In this document: piece after piece, positions 1 to 8,533 of the stretch
Numbering within the stretch: position 1 is the stretch's first letter
Layout of the letters: each line of letters begins with the position of its first letter
Source of the DNA: Streptomyces muensis
Lineage (GTDB): Bacteria > Actinomycetota > Actinomycetes > Streptomycetales > Streptomycetaceae
Direction of reading: 5' to 3'
Length of the DNA: 64,000 nt
NCBI RefSeq assembly: GCF_021474425.1
Contig: NZ_JAKEIP010000011.1
Span: 32,597 to 96,596 of the forward strand
The notes under the pieces: generated by a model
Seen by the model: the letters and a program-made list of their open reading frames with translations, nothing else
What the model was told of the DNA's origin: nothing
Database searches by the model: none
Translations under genes and position numbers: made by a program

Positions 1-380
1 TCGCCCGCGCGCTCGCGTACGAGCCCCGTGTGCTGCTGATGGACGAGCCGTTCGCGGCCGTGGACGCGCAGACGCGGGCCGATCTGGAGGATCTGGTCCG
101 GGGGCTGTGGCGGGACCGCGGCATCACGATCCTGTTCGTCACGCACGACATCGACGAGGCGGTGTACCTGGGCGAGCGGGTCCTCGTCCTGTCCGCCTCC
201 CCCACCGTCGTCCAGGAGCAGCTGAAGGTCGATCTGCCCGCCGAGCGCGACCAGCTGCACACCCGCGTGGACCCGCGCTTCGCCGAACTGCGCACCCATG
301 TGTACGAGCAGATCCAGGCGGCGAAGCGCGGGGTCGTGCGGGACGCGGTCACGAAGTCGGATACACCTCCACCTCACTGA
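1..380 (+). CDS. ABC transporter ATP-binding protein (nitrate/sulfonate/taurine type), 3' part only
   Basis: The reading frame is open at the left edge, so the Walker A and signature motifs lie outside the window. Visible are Walker B with its catalytic glutamate (VLLMDEPF), the D-loop (AVDAQTR) and the H-loop histidine (FVTHDIDEAVYLGERV). HDIDEAVYL followed by a short C-terminal tail is typical of the SsuB/TauB/NrtD family, cytoplasmic ATPases that power uptake of sulfonates, nitrate or thiamine precursors; the substrate cannot be told from this fragment. The last 32 bases overlap the 3' end of the convergent GH87 gene. The family call is firm, the substrate open. Confidence 0.85.
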   Translation, partial: ARALAYEPRVLLMDEPFAAVDAQTRADLEDLVRGLWRDRGITILFVTHDIDEAVYLGERVLVLSASPTVVQEQLKVDLPAERDQLHTRVDPRFAELRTHVYEQIQAAKRGVVRDAVTKSDTPPPH

Positions 381-2523
381 ACTGGCCCGCCGGCCATCCG
401 GTGTTGGCGCTGACCGACAGCCGCAGACAGCGCAGGCTGGTGCCGCCGGGCAGGGATACGGTGGCCGTGTTGCCGGTGGCCGGGTCGAAGCGGTAGCCGG
501 TGGCGCCCACGACCGTCGAGTAGGTGGAGCCGTCGGTGCTGCCCAGCACGGTCACGGTCTGGGTGCGCGCTCCCCACGCCGAGGAAGGCGGCAGCTTCAG
601 CACCAGTCGCCGGACCGCCTCGGTCGAGCCGAGGTCGACCGTCAGCGCCTGCGGGAAGGCGTTGTTGGTGGACTCCCAGTAGGTGTTGGCGTCACCGTCG
701 ACCGCCTTGCCCGGGGTGTAGACGTCCTGCGATCCGGTGGCGGTGGCCGGACGGCCCTTGGCGAGGTTGCGGTTCGGATCCGGGTCGGGGTTGCCCTGGC
801 CGGGCTGGGGCCAGGTCGAGCAGTCGGACCAGGTGCTGCTCCAGCCGGAGTTGCCGCCGCCGTCGGTGAGGGTGAAGGTGCCGGAGCCGGCCGGGTAGGG
901 GCAGTTGTAGACGCCCGCCGCGCCGACGCCGGTCGCCGCGACGTTGCGGAAAGTGGCTGCGCCCTGCGTCTCGGCCTGGACGACGACCGTACCGGTGTCA
1001 CGCACGGTGGCGCCGTCGACGGTGATGTTCTTCGCCGCGAAACCGCGACCGCTGCCCGACACGAACTCGAAGGCGCTGTACGGGCTGTCGATGACGGTGG
1101 TGTCGGTGATCCGGACGTTGGCCTCGATGGCGCTGTCGTAGGAGTCGACGCGCAGGGCGCCCATCGGGTGGTTCCAGTTGGGGTTCATCGCGCCCGTGCG
1201 GACGAGTGTGTTGCCGTCGACCGTGATCGTGCCGGCCAGCGGGTGGAAGGGGTCGAGGAACTTCTGGTTGGAGATCGCGATGCCGCTGCCGAGGGCGTTG
1301 GTGTCGGCGATCAGGTTGTCCTTGACGGTGATGTCGGTGCCGCCGTAGATCGCGATGCCGTTGGCGAGGTTCGGCTGGGTGATCGTGTTGTTCTCGAAGC
1401 TGCTGTTCGTGTCCGGCGCGTACAGCGACCACATGGCGAGGGCGTCGTCGCCCTGGTTGCGCAGGAAGTTGTGGCGGACGCGCACGCCGCGTGCGTTGCC
1501 GTTGAGGTTGAGTCCGTCGGCGGTCATGTCGAGGAACCGGTTGTTCTCGACGACGAGGTTGTCGTTGTCGCCCATCAGCCAGAGGCCGACCTTGAGGTGC
1601 TGGAGCCACATGCCGGAGACGGAACTGTTCGGCCCGAGCGAGCCGTTGACGAAGTTGTCGGGGTTGGAGTCGACGCGCTCGGTGACCTCGCCGATGACCG
1701 CGAAGTCCTTGATGTGGACGTCGCCGGTCGAGCTCGACTGGTCGATGAAGCGGGAGGTGCGCACGACGGAGTGCCAGTGGCCGGCGCCCTGGAGGGTGAC
1801 GTTCTGGACGCCGTTCAGGGACGAGGTGAGCCGGTACTCCCCCGGTGGGATCCAGACCACGCCGCCCCGTGCCGCGGCGATGGCGTCCCGGAAGGCCTGC
1901 GTGGAGTCGCCCTGGCCGCTCGGGTCGGCGCCCTTGGAGGTGACGGACACCGATCCGGCGGGCTGCGCGGCGGGCCCGGCGGCCTGCTCGAAGTCGGCGA
2001 CGTCGACGGTGACCTGGACGCCGGTCGCCTCGACGGCGATCTTGTCCCCTGCCTGCACATCGCGGCCCAGCAGCAGCCGGGCGTTGTCGTAGAAGTGGTG
2101 GCTCTTGGCGCCCGGGATCCACGGGGTGTCCACGTACGAGTACTTGGACGTCACGAGGATGGTCCGGTCGAGCCGGGTGCCGTTGACGTACACGTTCAGC
2201 GAGCCGGACCGGCCGTCGGGGACGCTGTAGGCGACGTTCACCGCGTTGGCCGCGCGCGGCACGGTGAACTCGACGCGCCGGCCGGAGTCGAGCCGTACCG
2301 CCTGGCGGCCCGAGGCCTCGGAGGCGAGGGTGCCCTGGGTGTGGTCGGGGCCGATCCTCGTGCCCGTGGTGGTGGCGGACTCCGCTTCGACGGAGGTGAA
2401 GGGGAGGGTGGCGCCGGCCGCCGCCCGGGCCGTGGGGGCGGCCGCGGTGAGCAGGCCCGCCGCCAGAGCGGCGACCATTATGGCTGGCATGACCCTGACA
2501 GTCCTGGATCTGTAGGTGTGCAT
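349..2523 (-). CDS. Secreted GH87-like alpha-1,3-glucanase (mycodextranase type) with CBM and discoidin domains
   Basis: The 724-residue product has a Sec signal peptide (about 1-35), a CBM6/35-like module (about 40-180), a right-handed beta-helix (about 195-560) and a C-terminal F5/8 type C (discoidin/CBM32-like) domain (about 585-724). In the helix Asp336 (ADGLNLNG) and Asp359-Asp360 (NQGDDALAMWS) show the D-x22-D-D spacing I recall for the three catalytic aspartates of GH87 alpha-1,3-glucanases. The enzyme would cut alpha-1,3-glucan of fungal walls or nigeran outside the cell. It is the last gene of the run that begins with the LacI and binding-protein genes, matching secretion, import and intracellular hydrolysis of alpha-glucan oligomers. 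The ATG follows an AAGGGAC ribosome site. A plain pectate-lyase-fold protein is the alternative. Confidence 0.72.
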   Translation of the reverse strand: MHTYRSRTVRVMPAIMVAALAAGLLTAAAPTARAAAGATLPFTSVEAESATTTGTRIGPDHTQGTLASEASGRQAVRLDSGRRVEFTVPRAANAVNVAYSVPDGRSGSLNVYVNGTRLDRTILVTSKYSYVDTPWIPGAKSHHFYDNARLLLGRDVQAGDKIAVEATGVQVTVDVADFEQAAGPAAQPAGSVSVTSKGADPSGQGDSTQAFRDAIAAARGGVVWIPPGEYRLTSSLNGVQNVTLQGAGHWHSVVRTSRFIDQSSSTGDVHIKDFAVIGEVTERVDSNPDNFVNGSLGPNSSVSGMWLQHLKVGLWLMGDNDNLVVENNRFLDMTADGLNLNGNARGVRVRHNFLRNQGDDALAMWSLYAPDTNSSFENNTITQPNLANGIAIYGGTDITVKDNLIADTNALGSGIAISNQKFLDPFHPLAGTITVDGNTLVRTGAMNPNWNHPMGALRVDSYDSAIEANVRITDTTVIDSPYSAFEFVSGSGRGFAAKNITVDGATVRDTGTVVVQAETQGAATFRNVAATGVGAAGVYNCPYPAGSGTFTLTDGGGNSGWSSTWSDCSTWPQPGQGNPDPDPNRNLAKGRPATATGSQDVYTPGKAVDGDANTYWESTNNAFPQALTVDLGSTEAVRRLVLKLPPSSAWGARTQTVTVLGSTDGSTYSTVVGATGYRFDPATGNTATVSLPGGTSLRCLRLSVSANTGWPAGQFSEVEVYPTS

Positions 2524-2556
2524 GTGCTGGTCCCTTCGACAGTGGGGGGTGCGGTC

Positions 2557-4131
2557 TCAGGCGCGCAGCCAGACCGCGGTGTCCTTCGGCAGCCTCCCTT
2601 CCGTGTCCAATGGCGCGCTGCTGACGAGGAGTTCGGTGTGCGCGGGCAGGTCGCTCGGCTGGTCGGCGAGGTTCACCAGGCACAGCGCGCCGTCGCCGCG
2701 GCGGAAGGCGAGGATCCCCTCCGGGGCGGGCAGCCAGGTCAGCGGGCCCTTCCCGAAGACGGGGCGCAGGCGAATCGCCGTGCGGTAGAGGCTGAGCATC
2801 GAGCCGGGGTCCGCGGCCTGGCCGCCGGCGGCGTACGACGGCCAGTCGGCCGGCTGCGGCAGCCAGGGCTCGCCGCCGAATCCGGCGTACGGCTCGCCCG
2901 CCACCCAGGGCAGCGGCACCCGGCAGCCGTCGCGGCCCGGGTCGGTGCCGCCGGAGCGGGCGTGCATCGGGTCCTGGACGCGGTCGCGCGGGATGTCGGC
3001 CTCGGGCAGGCCCAGTTCCTCGCCCTGGTAGAGATAGACGGCGCCGGGGAGGGCGAGGGAGAGCAGGGCTGCGGCGCGGGCCCGTCGGGTGCCGAGGGCG
3101 AGGTCGGTCGGTGTGCCGAAGGCCTTGGTGGCGAAGTCGAAGGCGGTGTCCTCGCGGCCGTACCGGGTGACCGTGCGGGTCACGTCGTGGTTGCACAGCA
3201 CCCAGGTGGCGGGCGCGCCGACGGGGGCGTGCTCGGCGAGGGTGTCGTCGATGGAGGCACGCAGGCGCCGGGCGTCCCACGGGCAGGACAGGAAGGCGAA
3301 GTTGAAGGCGGTGTGGAGTTCGTCGGGGCGCAGGTAGCGGGCGAAGCGTTCGGGGTCGGGGAGCCAGACCTCGCCGACGAAGATGCCGCCGTACTCGTCC
3401 GCGATGGCGCGCCAGGAGCGGTAGATGTCGTGGAGTTCGTCGCGGTCGACGTAGGGGTGCGGGTCACGGCCTTCGACGAAGTCGGGCAGGCGGGGGTCCT
3501 TGGCGAGGAGGGCGGCGGAGTCGACGCGGACGCCGGCGACACCGCGTTCGAACCAGAAGCGTAGGATGTCCTCGTGTTCGCGCCGGACGGCGGGGTGGGC
3601 CCAGTTGAGGTCGGGCTGTTCGGGGGCGAAGAGGTGGAGGTACCAGGTGCCGTCGGGGAGCCGGGTCCAGGCGGGGCCGCCGAACTCGGAGCGCCAGTCG
3701 TTGGGCGGCCGGTCGCCGCGGCCGGCCCGGAAGTGGAACAGCTCCCGTTCCGCTCCGCCTTTCAGCGCCGCCCGGAACCAGGGGTGCTGGTCCGAGACAT
3801 GGTTGGGCACGATGTCGGCGATCGTGCGCATGCCGAGCTCCCGCGCCTCCGCGATGAGTTTCTCCGCCTCGGCGAGGGTGCCGAACGCCGGGTCGATGGC
3901 ACGGTAGTCGGCGACGTCGTAGCCGCCGTCCTTCATCGGTGAGACGTACCAGGGGGTGAACCACAGCGCGTCCACTCCGAGTTCGGCGAGATACGGCAGC
4001 CTGGCGCGCACGCCGGCGAGATCGCCGGTACCGTCGCCGTCACCGTCCGCGAAGCTGCGGACGTAGACCTGGTAGATGACGGCGTTGCGCCACCAGTCCG
4101 GGCGGTTGCGGGCAGGGGTGGGCTGGGCCAC
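2557..4131 (-). CDS. GH13 alpha-glucosidase (oligo-glucosidase subfamily)
   Basis: The 524-residue protein has no signal peptide, so it acts in the cytoplasm, where it would release glucose from imported alpha-gluco-oligosaccharides. GH13 hallmarks are all present: YQVYVRSFADGDGDGTGDL near the N terminus, the DIVPNH region I motif, GVRVDSAALL with the nucleophile Asp, the acid/base Glu in FVGEVW, and CNHDVTRT with the transition-state Asp. The length fits oligo-1,6-glucosidase/alpha-glucosidases of the 23/30/31 subfamilies. Translation starts at GTG behind AAAGGA. It lies 33 bases after the permease gene and just before the GH87 gene, so nigerose-type oligomers are an inferred, not demonstrated, substrate. 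Confidence 0.88.
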   Translation of the reverse strand: MAQPTPARNRPDWWRNAVIYQVYVRSFADGDGDGTGDLAGVRARLPYLAELGVDALWFTPWYVSPMKDGGYDVADYRAIDPAFGTLAEAEKLIAEARELGMRTIADIVPNHVSDQHPWFRAALKGGAERELFHFRAGRGDRPPNDWRSEFGGPAWTRLPDGTWYLHLFAPEQPDLNWAHPAVRREHEDILRFWFERGVAGVRVDSAALLAKDPRLPDFVEGRDPHPYVDRDELHDIYRSWRAIADEYGGIFVGEVWLPDPERFARYLRPDELHTAFNFAFLSCPWDARRLRASIDDTLAEHAPVGAPATWVLCNHDVTRTVTRYGREDTAFDFATKAFGTPTDLALGTRRARAAALLSLALPGAVYLYQGEELGLPEADIPRDRVQDPMHARSGGTDPGRDGCRVPLPWVAGEPYAGFGGEPWLPQPADWPSYAAGGQAADPGSMLSLYRTAIRLRPVFGKGPLTWLPAPEGILAFRRGDGALCLVNLADQPSDLPAHTELLVSSAPLDTEGRLPKDTAVWLRA

Positions 4132-4164
4132 GGTGCATCCTTTCTGTCGGGGCAGGTCAGGGCG

Positions 4165-5025
4165 TCAGCCCTTCGTGCCGCCCGCGCCGATCCCGGCGAT
4201 GATGTGCCGCTGGAAGACCAGGAACATCGCGACCATGGGGATGCCGGCGATCACCATCGCGGCGATGAGCACGGTCAGCGGGACGTTCTGCGACAACTGG
4301 ACGAGCGCCACGCTGATCGGCTGTTTTTCGGTGTCCGAGAAGACCATCAGCGGCCACAGGAAGTCCTGCCACACGGCCACCAGGGCGAAGATCGACACCA
4401 CGCCGAGGACAGGCCGGGACATCGGCAGCACGACGGACCACAGAATGCGCAGCTTCCCGGCGCCGTCGAGCTCGGCGGCCTGGAGGACATCGCGCGGGAG
4501 CTGGTCGAAGAACCGCTTCAGCAGATAGAGGTTGAAGGCGTTGGCGACGGCCGGCAGCCAGATGGCGAGGGGGTCGTTGAGCAGTCCGAGGTCCGCCACG
4601 GTCAGGTACTTCGGCACGACCAGCGCCTGGGCCGGCACCATCAGAGTGGCGAGGATGCCGCCGAGGACGAGGTTGCCGAAGACGGGCCGCAGCTTGGACA
4701 GCGCGTAGGCGGCGGCCGTGCAGAACACGATCTGGAACAGCCAGGCGCCGGTGGCCTGGACGACCGTGTTCCCCAGGTGGGTCGGCAGCCGCATCAGGTC
4801 CCAGGCGTCCGTGTATCCGCTGAGCCGCCACTGCTCCGGCACGACGGTGGGCGGGGTCCGCGTCACCTCGTCCGGTGACTTCATCGCGCCCGTCACCATC
4901 CAGTAGACGGGGAAGAGGAAGGCCAGTGTGAACAGCAGGACGGTGCCGGTGAGGACGGACCAGTACACGGCCTTGCCGCGCGGGCGGGCCAGGGCCGCCG
5001 GGGAGACGAGCGTCCGGGTGCTCAT
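4165..5025 (-). CDS. ABC sugar transporter inner-membrane permease (MalG/AglG type)
   Basis: The 286-residue integral membrane protein shows six predicted hydrophobic segments and the permease EAA loop (ELDGAGKLRILWSVVLPMSRP), the docking site for the ATPase. It is the second permease of a CUT1 carbohydrate importer. Its ATG overlaps the stop of the upstream permease gene as ATGA (5022-5025), so the two are translationally coupled. No ATPase gene is present in the cluster. In Streptomyces such importers usually share the MsiK ATPase encoded elsewhere, which is the inferred energiser here. Confidence 0.9.
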   Translation of the reverse strand: MSTRTLVSPAALARPRGKAVYWSVLTGTVLLFTLAFLFPVYWMVTGAMKSPDEVTRTPPTVVPEQWRLSGYTDAWDLMRLPTHLGNTVVQATGAWLFQIVFCTAAAYALSKLRPVFGNLVLGGILATLMVPAQALVVPKYLTVADLGLLNDPLAIWLPAVANAFNLYLLKRFFDQLPRDVLQAAELDGAGKLRILWSVVLPMSRPVLGVVSIFALVAVWQDFLWPLMVFSDTEKQPISVALVQLSQNVPLTVLIAAMVIAGIPMVAMFLVFQRHIIAGIGAGGTKG

Positions 5026-5978
5026 ACGTCCTCCCCCGACGTGCGCGTCAGCCGCAGATATACGGCGGAGAAGGCGCCGAGGAGCGCGAGCAGCAGGACG
5101 CTGAGGGCGCAGGCGCCGCCGAAGTCGTTGTAGAGGAAGGCGTACTTGTAGATCAGGTAGAGGACGGTCACCGTGGCGTTCTCGGGGCCGCCGCCCGTGA
5201 TCACGAACGGTTCGGTGAAGACCTGCATCGTGGCGATGATCTGAAGGAGCATCAGCATCAGGATCACGAAGCGGGTCTGCGGGACGGTGACGTGCCGGAT
5301 GCGTTGCAGGAGGTTCGCGCCGTCGAGTTCGGCGGCCTCGTACAGCTCGCCGGGGATGGACTGGAGCGCGGCGAGGTAGATGAGGACGGTGCCGCCCATG
5401 TTGGCCCAGGTGGCCACGATGACAAGGGAGATGAGTGCGGTGTCGGCGCCGTTGGACCAGTTCGAGGTGGGCAGGTGCAGGAAACGCAGCGCCTCGTTGG
5501 CCAGGCCGGTGCCGGGGTCGTAGAACCACTTCCACAGCAGGGCGCTGACCACCGGCGGAATCATCACGGGCAGATAGACGACGACCCGGAAGAACGCCTT
5601 CGCGTGCCGCAGTTCATTCAGCACCAGGGCGAGTACGAAGGGGATCGCGAAGCCGATCAGCAGGGCGAGCAGCGTGAAGGTGAGGGTGTTTCGCCAGGCC
5701 GCCGCGAACTCCGGGTCGGCGAAGACGCGGGTGAAGTTGGCGATGCCGACCCATTCGGGGTCGCTGCCGGGCGTGTACTTCTGGAAGGCGATCACGACGG
5801 CACGGATCGCCGGGTACCAGGAGAACAGGGCGAAGCAGACGAGGCCGCCGAGGAGGAAGCCGTAGGCGCGCATCTGGTCGGTGAGGCGGCGCCGCCTCCG
5901 GTCCCCTGCCGGGGGCGGCGCCTGCATGGGGCGGACCTCGACCTTCGCCACGGTCCGTCGCTGAGCCGTCTCGGTCAT
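5022..5978 (-). CDS. ABC sugar transporter inner-membrane permease (MalF/AglF type)
   Basis: The 318-residue protein has a cytoplasmic basic N terminus (RRRRRLTDQMRAYG), six transmembrane stretches and the EAA loop ELDGANLLQRIRHVTVPQTR. It is the first permease subunit of the alpha-glucoside-like CUT1 importer and pairs with the product of the overlapping downstream gene. It starts six bases after the binding-protein gene ends, as expected of a single transcript. The binding-protein partner and the flanking GH13 and GH87 enzymes point to alpha-glucan oligosaccharides as cargo. Confidence 0.9.
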   Translation of the reverse strand: MTETAQRRTVAKVEVRPMQAPPPAGDRRRRRLTDQMRAYGFLLGGLVCFALFSWYPAIRAVVIAFQKYTPGSDPEWVGIANFTRVFADPEFAAAWRNTLTFTLLALLIGFAIPFVLALVLNELRHAKAFFRVVVYLPVMIPPVVSALLWKWFYDPGTGLANEALRFLHLPTSNWSNGADTALISLVIVATWANMGGTVLIYLAALQSIPGELYEAAELDGANLLQRIRHVTVPQTRFVILMLMLLQIIATMQVFTEPFVITGGGPENATVTVLYLIYKYAFLYNDFGGACALSVLLLALLGAFSAVYLRLTRTSGEDV

Positions 5979-5984
5979 GGCCCG

Positions 5985-7331
5985 TCAGCCCCAGTCGAGG
6001 ATGCCGTCGATCTTGCCGGAGGCGTCCTTCAGGAGCCGGTCGATGTCGGCGTCCTCCTTGGTGAGTACGGCGGAGACGACACCGTCGAGGACGGAGTAGA
6101 TCTGCTGGGCGTGCGGTGGCTCGATCTTCATGTCAAGGCTTTGGTTGCCGTCGAGGAAGGCCTGGTAGTTGGTCACCGGGACGTTGGCGTTGGCCTGCTT
6201 GACCTGCTGGTCCTTGGCGTCGGCGGCGCCGGTGAACAGCCGGGGTTCGGGCAGTCCGACGGGGGCGTCGTTCTGCTTGGCGCGGGCGTAGTCGCCGAGG
6301 AAGCCGTCGCCGGGCGTGAGGAACATGTGGTCCAGCCACTTCAGGCCGGCGCGGATCTGCTCAGGGCTCGCCTTCTTGTTGAACATGTAGCCGTCGCCGC
6401 CGATGAGCGTGCCCTCGCCGCCGGGCATCGGGGCGAGCGCGAGGTCCTTGTAGTCGCCGCCCTTCTCCTTGACCAGGATCGGGATGTTGTCGGGCGCGGC
6501 GAGGTACATGCCGAGCTTGCCGCTGCCCATCATCTGCTGGACGTCGTTGATGACCAGGAGCTGCTTGCTGCCCATCGAGTCGTCGGTCCAGCGCATGTCG
6601 TGCAGGTTCCGGAGCACGGCGCGGCCCTCGGGGGTGTCGACGGTGGCCTTCTCGCCGTCGGCGCTGACGACGTCGCCGCCCTGGGAGTAGAGCTCGGCGG
6701 TGAAGTGCCAGCCGCCCTGGTTCTGGGCGCTGTAGTCGGCGTAGCCGACGGTGCCGTCGCCGAGGCCGGCGATCTTCTTGGCGGCGGCGCGCAGTTCGTC
6801 CCAGGTGGCCGGGGGCTTCTCGGGGTCGAGGCCCGCCTGTTCGAACAGCTTCTTGTTGTAGATCAGGCCCATCGAGTAGCCGGTGCGCGGGATGCCGTAG
6901 ACCTTGCCGTCGACGGTGTAGATGTCGCGCAGCTGCCGCTGGATGGTGTCGTAGCTCTTCAACTCCTTGATGTACGGCGTGAGATCGGCGGCCTGGTTGA
7001 TGTCGACGACGTGCCGGGCGTCGGTGAAGTACGTGTAGAAGACGTCCTCCATCTGTCCGCCGGCGAGCTTGGCGTCGAAGGTCTTCGGGTCCTGGCAGGG
7101 GAAGGCGTCATGGGCGACGACGTCGATGTCCGGGTTCTGCTTCTCGAAGGCGGCGACGTCCTGCTCGAAGAACTGCCGGTCGACCTTGGCGCTCTTGGGC
7201 GGCATGCAGTTGACCGTGATGCGGGTCTTGCCGCTCGCCGAATCGTCGCCCGACCCGCAGGCGGAGGCGGCAAGAGCCAAGGAGCAGACGCTGAGCGCGG
7301 CAAGGGTACGGCGGAATCCGGTGCTTCTCAT
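5985..7331 (-). CDS. Sugar-binding lipoprotein of the ABC importer
   Basis: The 448-residue extracytoplasmic solute-binding protein (family 1, MalE/AglE-like) has a lipoprotein signal with the lipobox LAASAC; the cysteine would carry the lipid anchor. The ATG at 7331 is preferred over an upstream in-frame start because AGAGGGG lies at ribosome-site distance and the signal peptide (RSTGFRRTLAALSVCSLAL) begins there. It would capture oligosaccharides released by the secreted GH87 enzyme and pass them to the two permeases that follow at 6- and minus 4-base spacing. A LacI-type operator candidate lies 53 bases upstream, so the run is probably induced by its sugar. Confidence 0.9.
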   Translation of the reverse strand: MRSTGFRRTLAALSVCSLALAASACGSGDDSASGKTRITVNCMPPKSAKVDRQFFEQDVAAFEKQNPDIDVVAHDAFPCQDPKTFDAKLAGGQMEDVFYTYFTDARHVVDINQAADLTPYIKELKSYDTIQRQLRDIYTVDGKVYGIPRTGYSMGLIYNKKLFEQAGLDPEKPPATWDELRAAAKKIAGLGDGTVGYADYSAQNQGGWHFTAELYSQGGDVVSADGEKATVDTPEGRAVLRNLHDMRWTDDSMGSKQLLVINDVQQMMGSGKLGMYLAAPDNIPILVKEKGGDYKDLALAPMPGGEGTLIGGDGYMFNKKASPEQIRAGLKWLDHMFLTPGDGFLGDYARAKQNDAPVGLPEPRLFTGAADAKDQQVKQANANVPVTNYQAFLDGNQSLDMKIEPPHAQQIYSVLDGVVSAVLTKEDADIDRLLKDASGKIDGILDWG

Positions 7332-7383
7332 CGGTGGACCCCTCTGGGCAGGAGCGGTGGGCGCCGCACACTCAAGCACCGGC

Positions 7384-7404
7384 GACATTTGATCGCAAGA
7401 TGTC
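7384..7404. promoter_or_regulatory. Candidate LacI-family operator upstream of the binding-protein gene
   Basis: An interrupted 21-base palindrome (GACATTTGATCGCAAGATGTC is its exact span) pairs at 7 of 10 positions around a central C. It sits between the stop of the LacI gene and the start of the transporter operon. Read on the minus strand, TTGCGA followed 17 bases later by TTGAGT is a possible promoter that the palindrome would overlap. The TTGCG core resembles the repeats in front of the LacI gene, so one regulator may bind both. Confidence 0.5.
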
Positions 7405-7441
7405 GCGCGCGATTTGAAATTTTTGAACAGAGGATGGGTTC

Positions 7442-8440
7442 TCAGGGACGAGGTGCCTGTGCCGTCGAACCGCGCACCACCAGTTCCGGCTCGAAGAGCA
7501 GCTCCTCGGCCGGTACGGCACTGCCCGCGATCTGCGCGTTCAGCAGCTCCACCGCGGCCCGGCCCATGGCCTCGATGGGCTGTCGGACGGTGGTGAGCGG
7601 GGGCTCGGTGCAGTTCATGAACGCCGAGTCGTCGTACCCGACCACGGAGATCTGCGAGGGGACGCCGAGCCCCTTGCGGCGGGCGGCCCTGATGGCACCG
7701 AGCGCCAGTGGGTCGCTCGCGCAGATGATGCCCGTGACGCCCCGGTCGATCAGCCGGGAGGCGGCGGCGTGACCGCCCTCGATCGAGAAGATGGCCCGCG
7801 CCACCCGCTCCTCGGGCAGGTCTGCGGCGACGCTCCGCGCGGCGGCCAGCTTGCGCGCCGACGGCATGTGGTCGGCCGGTCCGAGCACGAGCCCGATGCG
7901 CTCGTGGCCCAGCGAGGCCAGATGCCGCCAGGCCTGCTCCACGGCCACGGCGTCGTCACAGGAGACGCCCGGGAAGCCGAGGCGCCCGATGGCCGCGTTG
8001 ACCAGCACCACCGGGATGTTGCGGTCGGCGAGCTCCTTGTAGTGGTCGTGCGGTGCGTCGGCCTGGGCGTACAGGCCGCCGGCGAAGACGACTCCCGAGA
8101 CCTGCTGTTGCAGCAGCAATGCGACATAGTCGGCCTCGGAGACCCCGCCCTTGGTCTGCGTGCACAGCACCGGGGTGAGCCCCAGCTGGGCGAGCGCACC
8201 GCCGATCACCTCGGCGAACGCGGGGAAGATCGGGTTCTGCAGCTCGGGGAGCACGAGGCCGACGAGACGGGCGCGTTCGCCGCGCAGCTGCGTGGGCCGC
8301 TCGTAGCCGAGGACGTCCAGGGCGGAGAGCACCGCCTGCCGGGTGGCCTCGGAGACGCCGGGCTTGTCGTTGAGCACCCGGCTGACCGTGGCCTCGCTGA
8401 CCCCGACCTTCTTCGCCACTTCAGCAAGTCGTCGCGTCAT
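7442..8440 (-). CDS. LacI-family transcriptional repressor of the alpha-glucan locus
   Basis: The 332-residue regulator begins with the LacI helix-turn-helix and hinge (RLAEVAKKVGVSEATVSRV, then LNDKPGVSEATRQAVLSAL) and continues into a periplasmic-binding-protein-like effector domain. It lies directly upstream of, and on the same strand as, the transporter operon with 110 bases between them. This is the usual layout for local sugar-controlled repression by AglR/MalR-like proteins. No ribosome site precedes the ATG; a TATTCT -10-like hexamer ends seven bases upstream, so the mRNA may be leaderless. The effector is inferred to be an alpha-gluco-oligosaccharide. Confidence 0.9.
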   Translation of the reverse strand: MTRRLAEVAKKVGVSEATVSRVLNDKPGVSEATRQAVLSALDVLGYERPTQLRGERARLVGLVLPELQNPIFPAFAEVIGGALAQLGLTPVLCTQTKGGVSEADYVALLLQQQVSGVVFAGGLYAQADAPHDHYKELADRNIPVVLVNAAIGRLGFPGVSCDDAVAVEQAWRHLASLGHERIGLVLGPADHMPSARKLAAARSVAADLPEERVARAIFSIEGGHAAASRLIDRGVTGIICASDPLALGAIRAARRKGLGVPSQISVVGYDDSAFMNCTEPPLTTVRQPIEAMGRAAVELLNAQIAGSAVPAEELLFEPELVVRGSTAQAPRP

Positions 8441-8442
8441 GC

Positions 8443-8478
8443 GCGCAAGAATAGCGCAAGAAGCGCAAGCCGCTTGCG
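8443..8478. promoter_or_regulatory. GCGCAAG repeats and palindrome at the LacI gene promoter
   Basis: GCGCAAG occurs three times (8443-8449, 8454-8460, 8463-8469), and the last copy is half of a perfect 15-base palindrome CGCAAGCCGCTTGCG (8464-8478). A minus-strand -10-like TATTCT covers 8448-8453. The palindrome is of LacI-family type and placed for autoregulation; binding by the adjacent regulator is inferred. Confidence 0.6.
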
Positions 8479-8533
8479 TGACGAGTGGTCTGACGGGGCG
8501 CCGTCGACGACCTGAACGCCGACGGTGCCCCGT

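Noticed and set aside
298..3564. A very long plus-strand open frame antisense to the GH87 and GH13 genes
   Set aside because: It is a high-GC shadow frame: no domain, valine/arginine/glycine-rich composition, and both opposite-strand genes have clear motifs.
5292..7772. Plus-strand open frame of 826 codons opposite the transporter operon
   Set aside because: No recognisable domain; the opposite strand encodes a permease and lipoprotein with diagnostic motifs and coupled starts.
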